Notes: generated by a model from the sequence alone, not told the origin. A stretch of DNA of 64,000 nucleotides from Breoghania corrubedonensis (GCF_003053845.1 NZ_QAYG01000010.1:1-64000); one strand, 5' to 3'; shown: positions 8,146 to 16,780, numbered from the stretch's first letter. A program made the numbers and translations.

Positions 8146-9474
8146 ATGATCCCGCGCTATTCCCGTTCCGAGATGACCTCCATCTGGTCGCCGGAAGCAA
8201 AATTCCGCATCTGGTTCGAGATCGAGGCGCATGCCGCCGACGCGCTGGCCGAGCTGGGCGTGATCCCGAAGGACGCGGCCAGGACCATCTGGGACAAGGC
8301 GAAAACGGTCGAATTCGACGTGGAGCGCATCGACGAGATCGAGCGCGTGACCAAGCACGACGTCATCGCCTTCCTCACGCATCTGGCCGAGATCGTCGGA
8401 CCCGAGGCGCGCTTCGTCCACCAGGGCATGACCTCTTCGGACGTCCTCGACACATGTCTTGCCGTGCAGCTCGCGCGCGCCGCCGATCTGCTGATCGGCG
8501 ATATCGACAAGCTGCTGGAGGCGCTGAAGCGCCGGGCGATGGAGCACAAGGACACGGTCACCGTCGGCCGCTCGCACGGCATCCACGCCGAGCCGGTCAC
8601 TTTCGGTCTGAAGCTCGCAGAGGCCTATGCGGAATTCGCCCGCAACCGCGAGCGCCTCGTTGCCGCCCGCAAGGACATCGCGACCTGCGCGATTTCCGGG
8701 GCCGTCGGCACGTTCGCCAACATCGATCCGCGCGTGGAAGAGCACGTGGCGCAGGCGATGGGGCTTTCGGTGGAGCCGGTCTCCACGCAGATCATCCCGC
8801 GCGACCGTCATGCGATGTTCTTCGCAACCCTCGGCGTCATCGCCTCGTCGGTCGAACGGGTCGCCATCGAGATCCGTCACCTGCAGCGCACCGAGGTGCT
8901 GGAGGCGGAGGAATATTTCTCGCCCGGCCAGAAGGGCTCCTCGGCGATGCCGCACAAGCGCAACCCCGTGCTCACCGAAAACCTCACCGGCCTTGCCCGC
9001 ATGGTGCGCTCCTACGCCTTCCCCGCGATGGAGAACGTGGCCCTGTGGCACGAGCGCGATATCTCGCACTCCTCCGTGGAACGCATGATCGGCCCCGACG
9101 CCACCGTGACCCTCGATTTCGCGCTGGTGCGGCTGACCAGCGTCATCGACAAGCTGCTGGTCTACCCCGAACGCATGAAGGGCAACATGGACCGGCTCGG
9201 CGGGCTCGTCCATTCGCAGCGCATCCTGCTGGCGCTGACCCAGGCCGGCTGCTCACGCGAGGACGCCTACCGGCTCGTCCAGCGCAACGCCATGAAGGTG
9301 TGGGACAGCTACCACGTCTCGGGCTCCGCCACCGTCGACTTTCTGGAGGAGCTGCTGGCGGACAAGGACGTCCGGTCCTATCTGTCGGAGGAAGAAATCC
9401 GCGAGCGCTTCGACATCGCCTATCACACCAAGCATGTGGACACGATCTTCCAGCGGGTGTTCGGCGAGGCGTAA
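8146..9474 (+). CDS. purB: Adenylosuccinate lyase
   Basis: PurB releases fumarate twice in purine synthesis: from SAICAR to AICAR, and from adenylosuccinate to AMP. The fumarase/aspartase superfamily signature GSSAMPHKRNPVLTE is present (about residue 265), along with THDVIAF-like (KHDVIAFLTH) and TSSDVLDT active-site regions and the HGIHAEPVTFG block. At 442 residues it has normal length. The ATG at 8146 starts the conserved MIPRYSR N-terminus; an ATG at 8125 would add seven residues. purC, purS and purQ lie 5 kb downstream in separate units. Confidence 0.97.
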   Translation: MIPRYSRSEMTSIWSPEAKFRIWFEIEAHAADALAELGVIPKDAARTIWDKAKTVEFDVERIDEIERVTKHDVIAFLTHLAEIVGPEARFVHQGMTSSDVLDTCLAVQLARAADLLIGDIDKLLEALKRRAMEHKDTVTVGRSHGIHAEPVTFGLKLAEAYAEFARNRERLVAARKDIATCAISGAVGTFANIDPRVEEHVAQAMGLSVEPVSTQIIPRDRHAMFFATLGVIASSVERVAIEIRHLQRTEVLEAEEYFSPGQKGSSAMPHKRNPVLTENLTGLARMVRSYAFPAMENVALWHERDISHSSVERMIGPDATVTLDFALVRLTSVIDKLLVYPERMKGNMDRLGGLVHSQRILLALTQAGCSREDAYRLVQRNAMKVWDSYHVSGSATVDFLEELLADKDVRSYLSEEEIRERFDIAYHTKHVDTIFQRVFGEA

Positions 9475-9518
9475 GCCTTTCGCGAAACCAAAACGGCCAA
9501 GATAAAACGATCTGCCCC

Positions 9519-10073
9519 ATGAAAGCTGCTGAAGCCGATATCCTCCTCATTCCTGGCCTTGGAAATTCCGGGCCCGATCACTGGCAGACGCGCTGGGAGG
9601 CGAAGCTCTCCACTGCCCGGCGCGTCGACATGGGCGACTGGAACAAGCCGCACCGGCCGCAGTGGACGGAACGTCTGGTGCGCGCCGTGAACGCGGCGGA
9701 AAAGCCGGTGGTGCTCGTCGCCCATTCGCTGGGCGTCGTCACCGTCGCCCACGCAGCACCGGAGTTCGACAAAGGCAAGGTCGCCGGCGCCTTTCTGGTG
9801 GCGATGTCGGACGTGGAGGACGTGAGCCGCATGCCAGCGCCCGTGCCGGGCTTTGCGCCCATTCCGCGCGAACCCCTGCCGTTTGCGAGCGTTCTGGTGG
9901 CCAGCCGCACCGATCCTTACGCGCCCTGGACCAAGGCGGAGACGATCGCGCACGCCTGGGGTTCGCAGTTCCAGGATGCCGGCGATGCCGGCCACATCAA
10001 CGCCGAAAGCGGCCAGGGGCCGTGGCCGGAGGGGCTGCTGTCGTTCGCCAAGTTCATGTCGCGGCTGGGGTAG
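9519..10073 (+). CDS. RBBP9/YdeN family alpha/beta hydrolase
   Basis: The 184-residue protein has the short serine-hydrolase fold of the RBBP9/YdeN family (PF06821). ILLIPGLGNSGPDHWQ at the start is the family lead, and VLVAHSLGVVTVAH (about 65-80) contains the nucleophile serine in an H-S-L-G elbow. The acid and histidine lie near ASRTDPYAPW and DAGHINAESGQGPWPEG. The substrate is unknown. It starts 44 bases after purB on the same strand, so it may be cotranscribed. The ATG at 9519 fits the family N-terminus exactly. Confidence 0.88.
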   Translation: MKAAEADILLIPGLGNSGPDHWQTRWEAKLSTARRVDMGDWNKPHRPQWTERLVRAVNAAEKPVVLVAHSLGVVTVAHAAPEFDKGKVAGAFLVAMSDVEDVSRMPAPVPGFAPIPREPLPFASVLVASRTDPYAPWTKAETIAHAWGSQFQDAGDAGHINAESGQGPWPEGLLSFAKFMSRLG

Positions 10074-10109
10074 CGAGGGCCGGAGCCTTCGGGCACCGAA
10101 TGCGTAGCC

Positions 10110-10232
10110 CATCCTTCGAGGCGGACGCTACGCGCCCTCCTCAGGATGACGTTATCGTTTTGTTTTTCTTAAAGAAAAATCCATATGCACAACGTCATCC
10201 TGAGAAGGCCTGACAAGGCCGTCTCGAAGGAC
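10110..10232. repeat. Pair of inverted repeat modules (REP-like)
   Basis: An outer pair (ATCCTTCGAG near 10111 and CTCGAAGGAC near 10223) encloses a perfect 14-base inner pair, CTCAGGATGACGTT at 10140-10153 and its complement at 10191-10204. The AT-rich centre is itself nearly palindromic (TTTTTCTTAAAGAAAAA). This intergenic element occupies much of the 333-base gap between the hydrolase and the next dehydrogenase and may also act as a terminator. The remaining sequence up to 10406 shows nothing I can name. Confidence 0.7.
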
Positions 10233-10406
10233 GGCCGGCACGCGCCGCCCTTATGCTTCCGGCGGCAACGGTTGCGGCTCACCTTTCCCAAGCCCCGCCC
10301 CTTGAAGCCCGCCGGACGCGGGTCTAGGACATGTACGGACGCGCGCTGCCCTCCTCCCGAATTTTCCCAAGGCAGCGCCTCCGGTTGAAGTCGCAAAGAG
10401 AAAGCC

Positions 10407-11396
10407 ATGCACAAGAACAAACTCGTCGTCGTCGGCGCCGGCCATGTCGGCTCCTACGTGCTCGCGGATGCCATGAAGCTCGGGCTCTTTGCGCAGATCG
10501 GGGTGATCGACATTCTGGAAAACGTCGCCTATGGCGAGGCGCTTGACCAGGCGCAGGCGACAGCGCTCACCTACATGAACAATGTGGACGTGACGTCGGG
10601 CGGATACGAACAGTGCGCCGATGCCGACGTGATCATCGTCGCGGCCGGGCCGAGCGTCATCCCGGACCCGTCAAATCCGAAAGGCGAGCCGGACCGCACG
10701 CTGCTGACGAAGACCAATTGCGAGGTCATCCGTCAGGTGATGGCCGGGATCACGAAGCATACCACCGACGCCATCGTCATCCTGATCACCAATCCGCTCG
10801 ATACGATGGTCTATATCGCGGAGAACGAGTTCGGATACCCGAAGGGCCGTGTCTTCGGCACGGGCACGATGCTCGACTCGGCGCGGCTGAGGAAGCTCAT
10901 CGCCGATACCTATGACGTCGATCCTAAATCGGTCACCGGCTACATGATGGGCGAACACGGCAGCACGGCGTTTCCCGCACTCAGCCACGTCAACGTCGCC
11001 GGCATTCCGTTCGCCGAACTCGGCCAGTATTTCACCGCGCGCGAGGACATCACGGATCCGGAGGTCGTGAAGGCCAAGATCGTCAGCGCGGCCTACGAGG
11101 TGTTCAACGGCAAGGGCTGGACCAATGCAGGCGTCGCCCAGGCGGCCGTGACGATGGGAAAGGCGGTGCTGCTGGATGAACACAGCGTCTATCCCGCCTC
11201 AACGACGTTGCGCGGGCAGTACGGTCACGACGGCGACGTGGCGCTGAGCATGCCCTGCGTCATCGGCCGCGAAGGCATCGTGAAACAGCTCCCCGTCACG
11301 CTGAACGACTGGGAGGCGGAAAAGCTGGAGGCCTCCATCGCGTTCATCAAGTCCGCGATGAAGGATGCCGGCACGGGGCCCGACAAGGCGCGCTGA
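10407..11396 (+). CDS. Lactate/malate-type 2-hydroxyacid dehydrogenase (L-HicDH-like)
   Basis: This NAD-dependent dehydrogenase of 329 residues has the Rossmann motif VVVGAGHVGS (7-16), the loop TNPLDTMVY, and the catalytic histidine His184 in MMGEHGST. The substrate-specificity loop is longer than in L-lactate dehydrogenase and reads SNPKGEPDRTLL. The position that is Gln in lactate and Arg in malate dehydrogenase is neither, and the loop resembles that of L-2-hydroxyisocaproate dehydrogenase. The likely substrate is therefore a branched or bulky 2-oxoacid, but that is inference. AGAGAAAG precedes the ATG. The gene seems to be monocistronic. Confidence 0.82.
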   Translation: MHKNKLVVVGAGHVGSYVLADAMKLGLFAQIGVIDILENVAYGEALDQAQATALTYMNNVDVTSGGYEQCADADVIIVAAGPSVIPDPSNPKGEPDRTLLTKTNCEVIRQVMAGITKHTTDAIVILITNPLDTMVYIAENEFGYPKGRVFGTGTMLDSARLRKLIADTYDVDPKSVTGYMMGEHGSTAFPALSHVNVAGIPFAELGQYFTAREDITDPEVVKAKIVSAAYEVFNGKGWTNAGVAQAAVTMGKAVLLDEHSVYPASTTLRGQYGHDGDVALSMPCVIGREGIVKQLPVTLNDWEAEKLEASIAFIKSAMKDAGTGPDKAR

Positions 11397-11485
11397 GCGG
11401 CGTTTGCCGCAAGACCACCAATTCATGCAGGCGATCCACAAGGTCCGGCCCCGTCGAGGGGCGGCCCTTGCAGATCGCTTTTTCG

Positions 11486-12358
11486 TTACGCTGCCTTGCC
11501 GATACCATCGAGTTCACGCAACGCGTCTTGCGGCAGCTCAAGCTCCGCCGCCGCGATGTTCTCCTTCAGGTGCGCCACGGATGACGTTCCCGGGATCAGC
11601 AGGATATTCGGCGAGCGCCGCAGCAGCCAGGCGAGCGCGACCTGCATCGGCGTCGCATCCAGGCGCCCGGCAATCTCATTCAGCGTCTCCGACTGCAACG
11701 GCGTGAAGCCGCCGAGCGGGAAGTACGGCACATAGGGCGTGCCCGCCGCGGCGAGATCATCGATCAGCGCGTCATCGGCGCGATTGGCGATGTTGTACAT
11801 GTTCTGCACGCAGACGATATCGCAGATCCCGCGTGCCTCGGCCACCTGACCTGCGGTGACGTGGCTGAGGCCGATATTGCGCACCAGCCCCTGACTCTGC
11901 AGGTCGGCCAGCACCGAGAGCGGCTTCTCGATCGGACCGTCCGCCGGCTTGTGCGGATCGAACATGAAGCGCAGGTTGACCACGTCGAGCGTCTCGAGGC
12001 CGAGGTTGCGCAGGTTGTCGTGGACCGCCCGGGTAAGCTGCTTCTTGGAGAAGGCCGGGTTCCACGAGGCATCCTCGCCGCGCAGGGCACCGATCTTGGT
12101 GACGATGACGAGATCGTCCGAATAGGGATGCAGCGCCTCGCGAATGATCTCGTTGGTGACGTGCGGCCCGTAGAAATCGCTGGTGTCGATGTGATCGACG
12201 CCCTCTTCCACCGCCGCGCGCAAGACCGCGACCGCCCCGGCGCGATCCTTCGGCGGACCAAAGACGCCGGGGCCCGCGAGCTGCATGGCGCCGTAGCCGA
12301 TCCGTTTCACCGTGCGATCACCCAGGGCGAAAGTACCGGCCTTGTCGATATTTCTCAT
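11486..12358 (-). CDS. Aldo/keto reductase family oxidoreductase (YdbC-like)
   Basis: The 290-residue TIM-barrel NADPH-dependent reductase has GYGAMQLAGPGVFG at the N-terminus, catalytic Asp and Tyr in HIDTSDFYGP, and catalytic Lys in VIVTKIGA. The position normally occupied by His is Asn in LDVVNLRFM, as in the E. coli YdbC subgroup. C-terminal cofactor-binding segments include IPGTSSVAHLKENI. The physiological substrate is unknown; small aldehydes are typical. It is convergent with the preceding dehydrogenase gene. The ATG at 12358 follows a weak AGGAGT ribosome binding site. Confidence 0.9.
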   Translation of the reverse strand: MRNIDKAGTFALGDRTVKRIGYGAMQLAGPGVFGPPKDRAGAVAVLRAAVEEGVDHIDTSDFYGPHVTNEIIREALHPYSDDLVIVTKIGALRGEDASWNPAFSKKQLTRAVHDNLRNLGLETLDVVNLRFMFDPHKPADGPIEKPLSVLADLQSQGLVRNIGLSHVTAGQVAEARGICDIVCVQNMYNIANRADDALIDDLAAAGTPYVPYFPLGGFTPLQSETLNEIAGRLDATPMQVALAWLLRRSPNILLIPGTSSVAHLKENIAAAELELPQDALRELDGIGKAA

Positions 12359-12519
12359 GAACGTACTCCTGATGCTTTCCGTCTTATACCTAAGGCGGGC
12401 ACATCAGGGGAAAATAGACCGATCAGAAACAGGCTGTACGACGAGACGAACAATCGTGCCGCCGGGCGCGGTACACGGACCGTTTCCCCGCTCTCGATCA
12501 CGCGGACCCCGCCTGGGTC

Positions 12520-12738
12520 TCAGGCGAGATGACCCTGGTGCGGCTTGATCAGGTCGTTGATGCGCTTGGCGATCCAGATGCTGACCGGCAGCGCGATTAC
12601 GGCACCGACCGCCATGGCGATCAGCATGGCGTTGGCATCGATCTGGCCGACACCGAAGACGGTCAGCGGCACGAGCATGCCGATACCGGCGAGTGTGGGG
12701 GCTGCGATGATGAAGATGATTGCGGCAAGCTTCCACAT
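12520..12738 (-). CDS. Small two-helix membrane protein
   Basis: The 72-residue product is almost entirely two membrane helices (about 3-29 and 36-58) with a short charged C-terminus, AKRINDLIKPHQGH. Similar small proteins are widespread in Rhodobacterales and Rhizobiales and are often mislabelled CTP synthetase in databases; nothing here resembles that enzyme. The ATG at 12738 was chosen because the upstream in-frame sequence does not look coding, and TTTGAGGAGCA lies just before it. Function is unknown. Confidence 0.65.
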   Translation of the reverse strand: MWKLAAIIFIIAAPTLAGIGMLVPLTVFGVGQIDANAMLIAMAVGAVIALPVSIWIAKRINDLIKPHQGHLA

Positions 12739-12924
12739 GATCCGATGCTCCTCAAACCTTGGGAACCGTTCTTCCCAGCAGAAGCATGCCGCATCCGAAA
12801 TTCCATCGCGGATTTTTTTTCGATCCGACAGCTTCAGCCGACCGGTCGCAGCATTCGCGAGTGCTCGCATTCACTCATTGAAATTTGTCAATATCCAGGC
12901 CGGACAACTTGCCGCAGAGGCATC

Positions 12925-13722
12925 CTACCTGTCTTTGTTGGCCGCGGCTTCCAAGAACGGTGCGAGGGTCGCGGACACGCCGGAGCGGATGATGGCCTTG
13001 TCGCTCGTCCAGGAAATGAAGGTGAACCCCATTTCGCGGGCCGCGACGGCGTCATCCAGCGTGTTGCAATAGATGCCCGCGAGCTTGCCTGCGTCCCGCG
13101 CCGCTCGGGCGATGCGCCTGGCGGCGTCCTGCACCTCGCGCCCGCCCGGCTCGCACCGCGCGCCATCCGACAGTGCGATGGAGAGATCGGCGGGACCGAC
13201 GAAAACGCCGTCCAGCCCGTCCACGGCGACGATCTCGTCGACCGCCTCCAGCGCCGGCCGCGTCTCGATCATGCCGAAGCCGATCGTCTCGGCGTCGGCG
13301 CTCATCAGATAGGCCTGCGACTCGGCCACACCATGAAGCTCCATTGCGCGCGCCGGTCCCCAGCTGCGCGTACCGGCCGGCGGAAACTTGATGTAGGAGA
13401 CGAATTCCCGTGCATCGGCGACCGAGCCGATCATCGGTGCGATGATCGCTTCCGCCCCAGCATCCAGAAGACGACTCGCGGTAGCGAAGTCGCCCACGGG
13501 AACGCGCGCGACCGGATGGCCGCCGGCCAGCAGGATGGCGGGAATGGCGTCGCGCACCGAAGCGTAGTCGTGGCCGCCATGCTGCATGTCGAGCGTCACC
13601 GCCTGATAGCCGGCGCGCACCAGTTCCTGCGGCATCGCGCTGCCCGGCAGCGTCGACCATGCGGTCACGATCGTTTCGCCGGCACGCAGCCGGTTTGCAA
13701 GCGTCATCGCAGGCTCAATCAT
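12925..13722 (-). CDS. HpcH/HpaI aldolase family protein
   Basis: The 265-residue protein is a metal-dependent class II aldolase of the HpaI/GarL type, which cleaves 2-keto-3-deoxy sugar acids or related compounds to pyruvate plus an aldehyde. Expected features are the catalytic His in LDMQHGGHDY, the pyruvate-binding Arg in PVARVP, the metal-binding Glu in GFGMIETRPAL, and Asp in GVFVGPADLS. The usual D-x-E-H is D-M-Q-H here, a common variant. The ATG at 13722 follows AGAGGAACGA. The substrate cannot be told from sequence. A tandem repeat sits in its upstream region. Confidence 0.88.
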   Translation of the reverse strand: MIEPAMTLANRLRAGETIVTAWSTLPGSAMPQELVRAGYQAVTLDMQHGGHDYASVRDAIPAILLAGGHPVARVPVGDFATASRLLDAGAEAIIAPMIGSVADAREFVSYIKFPPAGTRSWGPARAMELHGVAESQAYLMSADAETIGFGMIETRPALEAVDEIVAVDGLDGVFVGPADLSIALSDGARCEPGGREVQDAARRIARAARDAGKLAGIYCNTLDDAVAAREMGFTFISWTSDKAIIRSGVSATLAPFLEAAANKDR

Positions 13723-13770
13723 GTTCGTTCCTCTCCAAGACCGTCGTCGCGCTTCGTTCAGTCCAGTCCC

Positions 13771-13790
13771 GTATCGTATCGTATCGTATC
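13771..13790. repeat. Tandem GTATC repeat, four units
   Basis: Four perfect head-to-tail copies of a five-base unit occupy 13771-13790, about 50-70 bases upstream of the aldolase start on the minus strand, where a promoter would be expected. The unit count could vary by slippage. No function is established. Confidence 0.85.
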
Positions 13791-13860
13791 GGCCCGATGT
13801 TTCTGCATATCCAGCGAGGCCGCAACCGTTTTGCACGTTGATAGCGCAAATAGGCAAATA

Positions 13861-13896
13861 GAAAGGCCGCCCCACCATTCGGCGGAACGGCCTTTC
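13861..13896 (-). terminator. Terminator of the zeta-inhibitor gene
   Basis: GAAAGGCCG (13861-13869) and its complement CGGCCTTTC (13888-13896) form a nine-base stem. On the minus strand it lies about 70 bases after the DUF1476 stop codon and is followed by TATTTGCCTATTTG. It separates that gene from the aldolase gene further along the same strand. Confidence 0.65.
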
Positions 13897-13965
13897 AAGA
13901 TCATTCCGTATCCTGACCGCACACGAAGCCACCCGCACCGTGGCTCCGCCCTTGTGCAAGGCGCA

Positions 13966-14289
13966 TCACCCGTCGGTTCTGACCTGCGCCACCGCCTCGG
14001 CCATCAGTTCTTCCATGGTCCGACGGATCTGATGATCCGACTGCTCCACCTTGGCTTCGTCGAAATCGCCGCGGATCTTGCGGAAGACGTCTTCCTCCCC
14101 CGGCTCCTCGAAATCGGCACGCACGACCGACTTGGCGTATTCCACCGCTTCGTCACCGCTCAGACCGAGCTTCTCCGCAGCCCATTGCCCCAGGAGCCGG
14201 TTACGCCGGGCCATGGCCTTGAACTGCATTTCCTCATCGTGGACGTATCGCTTTTCGAAAGCGTCCTCGCGCTTGTCGAATGTGCTCAT
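13966..14289 (-). CDS. DUF1476 protein, zeta subunit inhibitor of F1Fo-ATPase
   Basis: The 107-residue protein matches DUF1476, whose Paracoccus denitrificans member is the zeta subunit that blocks ATP hydrolysis by F1-ATPase. Family features are the N-terminal inhibitory segment STFDKREDAFEKRYVHDEE, the four-helix body with NRLLGQWAAEKLGLSG and EYAKSVVRADFEEPGEED, and the C-terminal QIRRTMEELMAEAV. It is confined to alphaproteobacteria, so it also helps place the organism. The ATG at 14289 is preceded by a good AGGAGAAG site. It is divergent from purC. Confidence 0.92.
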   Translation of the reverse strand: MSTFDKREDAFEKRYVHDEEMQFKAMARRNRLLGQWAAEKLGLSGDEAVEYAKSVVRADFEEPGEEDVFRKIRGDFDEAKVEQSDHQIRRTMEELMAEAVAQVRTDG

Positions 14290-14701
14290 GGTCTTCTCCT
14301 GCCCTGAGACCGGCCGCGAGCGATTGCCGGCGGATCCCCCCTCATGGAGGCATCCTGTTACGTAAATATGGCCCTTTACGGCCACGGAAACAACGCCTTG
14401 CATCGTCGGCCCTTGCATATATTTCCGCAGGCCCCAAATCAATCTCGTAAGGCTTCACCCGTTCGGCTAATAGGGCGGCATCCCCAACCATCGACCGGCA
14501 CGGAGTCCCCGCTCGCGGACGGTCCTCGCACAGGACGTCGCAGCCGATTGTGCTTTACCCCCAATTCGGGTAGGTTCCAGCCTCGCTCGCGGGAGAAACG
14601 TCACGATTCCGCTATCGTGTGCCTTGTTCCAGGCGCGATCGAAGCGGATAACGGAGTATCCATCGCAAATGGATTTCCTCAACAAACCACGGTACGTACC
14701 C
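14290..14701. other. Divergent intergenic region, zeta inhibitor / purC
   Basis: These 412 bases separate two divergent genes and must contain both promoters. I see no coding potential, no clear sigma-70 pair and no recognisable riboswitch. A near-palindromic stretch around 14357-14380 (TTACGTAAATATGG...CCTTTACGG) is the only visible structure. Confidence 0.5.
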
Positions 14702-15466
14702 ATGAATCGCCGCCGGCGCATCTATGAAGGCAAGGCAAAGATCCTCTATGAGGGACCGGAGCCCGGCACGCTCATCCAACATTTCAAGGACGATGCGACG
14801 GCCTTCAACGCGAAGAAACACGAAGTCATCGATGGCAAGGGTGTGCTCAACAACCGCATCTCCGAATTCGTGTTCACCAATCTGAACGCTATCGGCGTGC
14901 CGACCCACTTCATCCGCCGGCTGAACATGCGCGAGCAGCTCATCCGGGAAGTCGAGATCATCCCGCTCGAGATCGTCGTGCGCAACGTCGCCGCCGGCTC
15001 GCTCTCCAAGCGTCTCGGCCTCGAAGAGGGCATGCAGCTGCCCCGCTCGATCATCGAGTTCTACTACAAGAACGACGAGCTCGACGATCCGATGGTCTCC
15101 GAAGAGCATATCACGGCTTTCGGCTGGGCCACGCCGCAGGAGATCGACGACATCATGGCTCTGGCCATCCGCGTCAACGACTTCCTCTCCGGCCTGTTCC
15201 TGGGCGCAGGCATCCGCCTCGTCGACTTCAAGATGGAGTGCGGCCGGATGTGGGAGGGCGAGATGATGCGCATCGTCGTCGCCGACGAGATCTCCCCCGA
15301 TTCGTGCCGTCTCTGGGACATCAAGACCAACGACAAGATGGACAAGGACCGGTTCCGCCGCGACATGGGTGGACTCGTGGAAGCCTACCAGGAAGTGGCT
15401 CGCCGTCTTGGCATCCTGATCGAGAACGAACGCCCGCACGGCTCGGGCCCCGTTCTCGTGAAGTGA
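14702..15466 (+). CDS. purC: Phosphoribosylaminoimidazole-succinocarboxamide synthase
   Basis: PurC joins CAIR and aspartate with ATP to give SAICAR. The 254-residue length is standard. The N-terminal [12 protein letters not shown] carries the nucleotide-binding signature. The body contains [20 protein letters not shown] and [10 protein letters not shown], the SAICAR synthetase signatures, and [12 protein letters not shown]. The ATG at 14702 begins the conserved [13 protein letters not shown]; upstream in-frame codons are not supported by the family. It is followed by a strong terminator and then purS on the same strand. Confidence 0.97.
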   Translation: MNRRRRIYEGKAKILYEGPEPGTLIQHFKDDATAFNAKKHEVIDGKGVLNNRISEFVFTNLNAIGVPTHFIRRLNMREQLIREVEIIPLEIVVRNVAAGSLSKRLGLEEGMQLPRSIIEFYYKNDELDDPMVSEEHITAFGWATPQEIDDIMALAIRVNDFLSGLFLGAGIRLVDFKMECGRMWEGEMMRIVVADEISPDSCRLWDIKTNDKMDKDRFRRDMGGLVEAYQEVARRLGILIENERPHGSGPVLVK

Positions 15467-15533
15467 GTGCTCGTAAAGTGAATGCTCGTGAAGTAGCGAC
15501 TTTGCAAGTCGCGCCGCTTTGATGTAATCCCCG

Positions 15534-15573
15534 AACGCCCGTGCTCGATGAGCGGCACGGGCGTTTTTCTTTT
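15534..15573 (+). terminator. Rho-independent terminator between purC and purS
   Basis: AACGCCCGTGC (15534-15544) and its perfect complement (15554-15564) form an 11-base stem followed by TTTTCTTTT. A smaller stem (GCGACTT paired with AAGTCGC) lies just upstream at about 15496-15512. The terminator ends 27 bases before the purS start, so either purS has its own promoter or read-through is regulated. Confidence 0.85.
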
Positions 15574-15600
15574 GGCCGACCGACCGCATCAGGACGAACC

Positions 15601-15840
15601 ATGAAGGCACGCGTCACCGTCACGCTGAAAAACGGCGTTCTCGACCCCCAGGGCAAGGCAATCGAAGGCGCGCTCGGCGCGCTCGGCTTCGGCGGCGTCG
15701 GGGGCGTGCGTCAGGGCAAGGTGTTCGACATCGAACTGGAAGGTGCCGACAAGGAAAAGGCCAGGGCCGATCTCGAAGCCATGTGCGAAAAGCTGCTCGC
15801 CAACACGGTCATCGAGAATTACGCCATCGAGCTTTCCTGA
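15601..15840 (+). CDS. purS: Phosphoribosylformylglycinamidine synthase, PurS subunit
   Basis: PurS is the small bridging subunit of the three-part FGAM synthase (PurS, PurQ, PurL). The 79-residue protein has KARVTVTLKNGVLDPQGKAI at the start, then GVGGVRQGKVFDIELEG and EKLLANTVIENYAIEL at the end, all typical. The ATG at 15601 sits near the terminator stem, leaving only a short leader. purQ follows after one small gene; purL is not in the window. Confidence 0.95.
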   Translation: MKARVTVTLKNGVLDPQGKAIEGALGALGFGGVGGVRQGKVFDIELEGADKEKARADLEAMCEKLLANTVIENYAIELS

Positions 15841-15907
15841 GGCGCACGCGTTCGTTTTCGCCGCGAAGCGGTGTAGAGTGCGCGCAGACCGGAACGAGAG
15901 TGCGTCG

Positions 15908-16060
15908 ATGGTCGGGAGCCGGAACGAGAATGGGGCGGACGAGGCGCGGCCAGAGGCCGACGACGCGCGCCGCATCATCCGCTTCCTGATCGGCAAGGCG
16001 CTCCTGTTCATGCTGTTTCCGGCCGTTCTTGCGGCCCTTGCCGTCTTCTTCCTGATCTAG
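15908..16060 (+). CDS. Small membrane protein between purS and purQ
   Basis: The 50-residue product has an acidic/basic N-terminal half (SRNENGADEARPEADDARR) and one strong membrane helix (about 28-49, ending AALAVFFLI). Small membrane proteins at this exact place between purS and purQ occur in many Rhizobiales, and as I recall they are annotated there as FGAM synthase-associated. Its role is unknown; tethering or regulating the complex would be speculation. The ATG at 15908 gives the compact protein. Confidence 0.7.
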   Translation: MVGSRNENGADEARPEADDARRIIRFLIGKALLFMLFPAVLAALAVFFLI

Positions 16061-16105
16061 AGCTGCCGTTTCAGATCCAGAACCACTGGCCAGAGTGTAA
16101 GACCC

Positions 16106-16780
16106 ATGAAATCAGCCGTCGTCGTCTTCCCCGGTTCCAATCGCGACCGCGACATGCTGCACGCGCTGGAACTCGTCACCGGCGAAAAGCCCGCAACCGT
16201 CTGGCATCAGGACACCGAACTGCCCGACGTCGACCTGGTGGTGCTGCCGGGCGGCTTCTCCTACGGCGACTACCTGCGCTGCGGCGCCATTGCAGGGCGC
16301 TCGCCCGTGATGTCCGAGGTCGCGAAGATGGCGGAGCGCGGCCGGCTGGTGCTGGGCGTTTGCAACGGCTTCCAGATCCTGACCGAGACGGGCCTCCTGC
16401 CCGGCGCGCTGATGCGCAACGCGGACCTGAAGTTCGTGTGCCGGGAGGTGAAGCTCCAGACGGTCAACACCCAGACGCCGTTCTCCGGCGCCTTCGAGAA
16501 TGGCCAGGTCTGGCGCTGCCCCGTCGCTCACCACGACGGCAACTACTTCGCCGACGCCGACACGCTTGCGCAGCTTGAAGACGGCGGCCGGGTGGTTTTC
16601 CGCTACGCGGAAGGCACCAATCCGAACGGCTCGATCAACGACATCGCCGGCATCGTCAACGCTGCCGGCAACGTGCTCGGCATGATGCCGCATCCGGAGA
16701 ACCTGGTCGAACCGATACAGGGCGGCACCGACGGCCGCAGGTTCTTCGAAAGCCTGATACAGGCGCTCGAGACCGCCTGA
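16106..16780 (+). CDS. purQ: Phosphoribosylformylglycinamidine synthase, PurQ glutaminase subunit
   Basis: PurQ is the class I glutamine amidotransferase that provides ammonia to PurL. The 224-residue protein shows [16 protein letters not shown] at the start, the glutaminase nucleophile elbow in [20 protein letters not shown] (Cys near residue 87), and the catalytic His/Glu region [12 protein letters not shown] near the C-terminus. Length is normal. It completes the purS-small protein-purQ group, and the next gene begins only four bases after its stop, which suggests cotranscription. Confidence 0.97.
   Translation: MKSAVVVFPGSNRDRDMLHALELVTGEKPATVWHQDTELPDVDLVVLPGGFSYGDYLRCGAIAGRSPVMSEVAKMAERGRLVLGVCNGFQILTETGLLPGALMRNADLKFVCREVKLQTVNTQTPFSGAFENGQVWRCPVAHHDGNYFADADTLAQLEDGGRVVFRYAEGTNPNGSINDIAGIVNAAGNVLGMMPHPENLVEPIQGGTDGRRFFESLIQALETA

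Noticed and set aside
8103-9518. In-frame upstream extension of the RBBP9-like hydrolase
   Set aside because: It runs through purB in another frame and is Arg/Gly-rich noise; the hydrolase family starts at 9519.
12520-12738. CTP synthetase as a name for the small membrane protein
   Set aside because: The name is used for similar proteins, but a 72-residue two-helix protein cannot be that enzyme.
12529-14307. 592-codon open frame on the plus strand
   Set aside because: It lies antisense to the small membrane protein, the HpaI aldolase and the zeta inhibitor, has no family sequence and results from high GC content.
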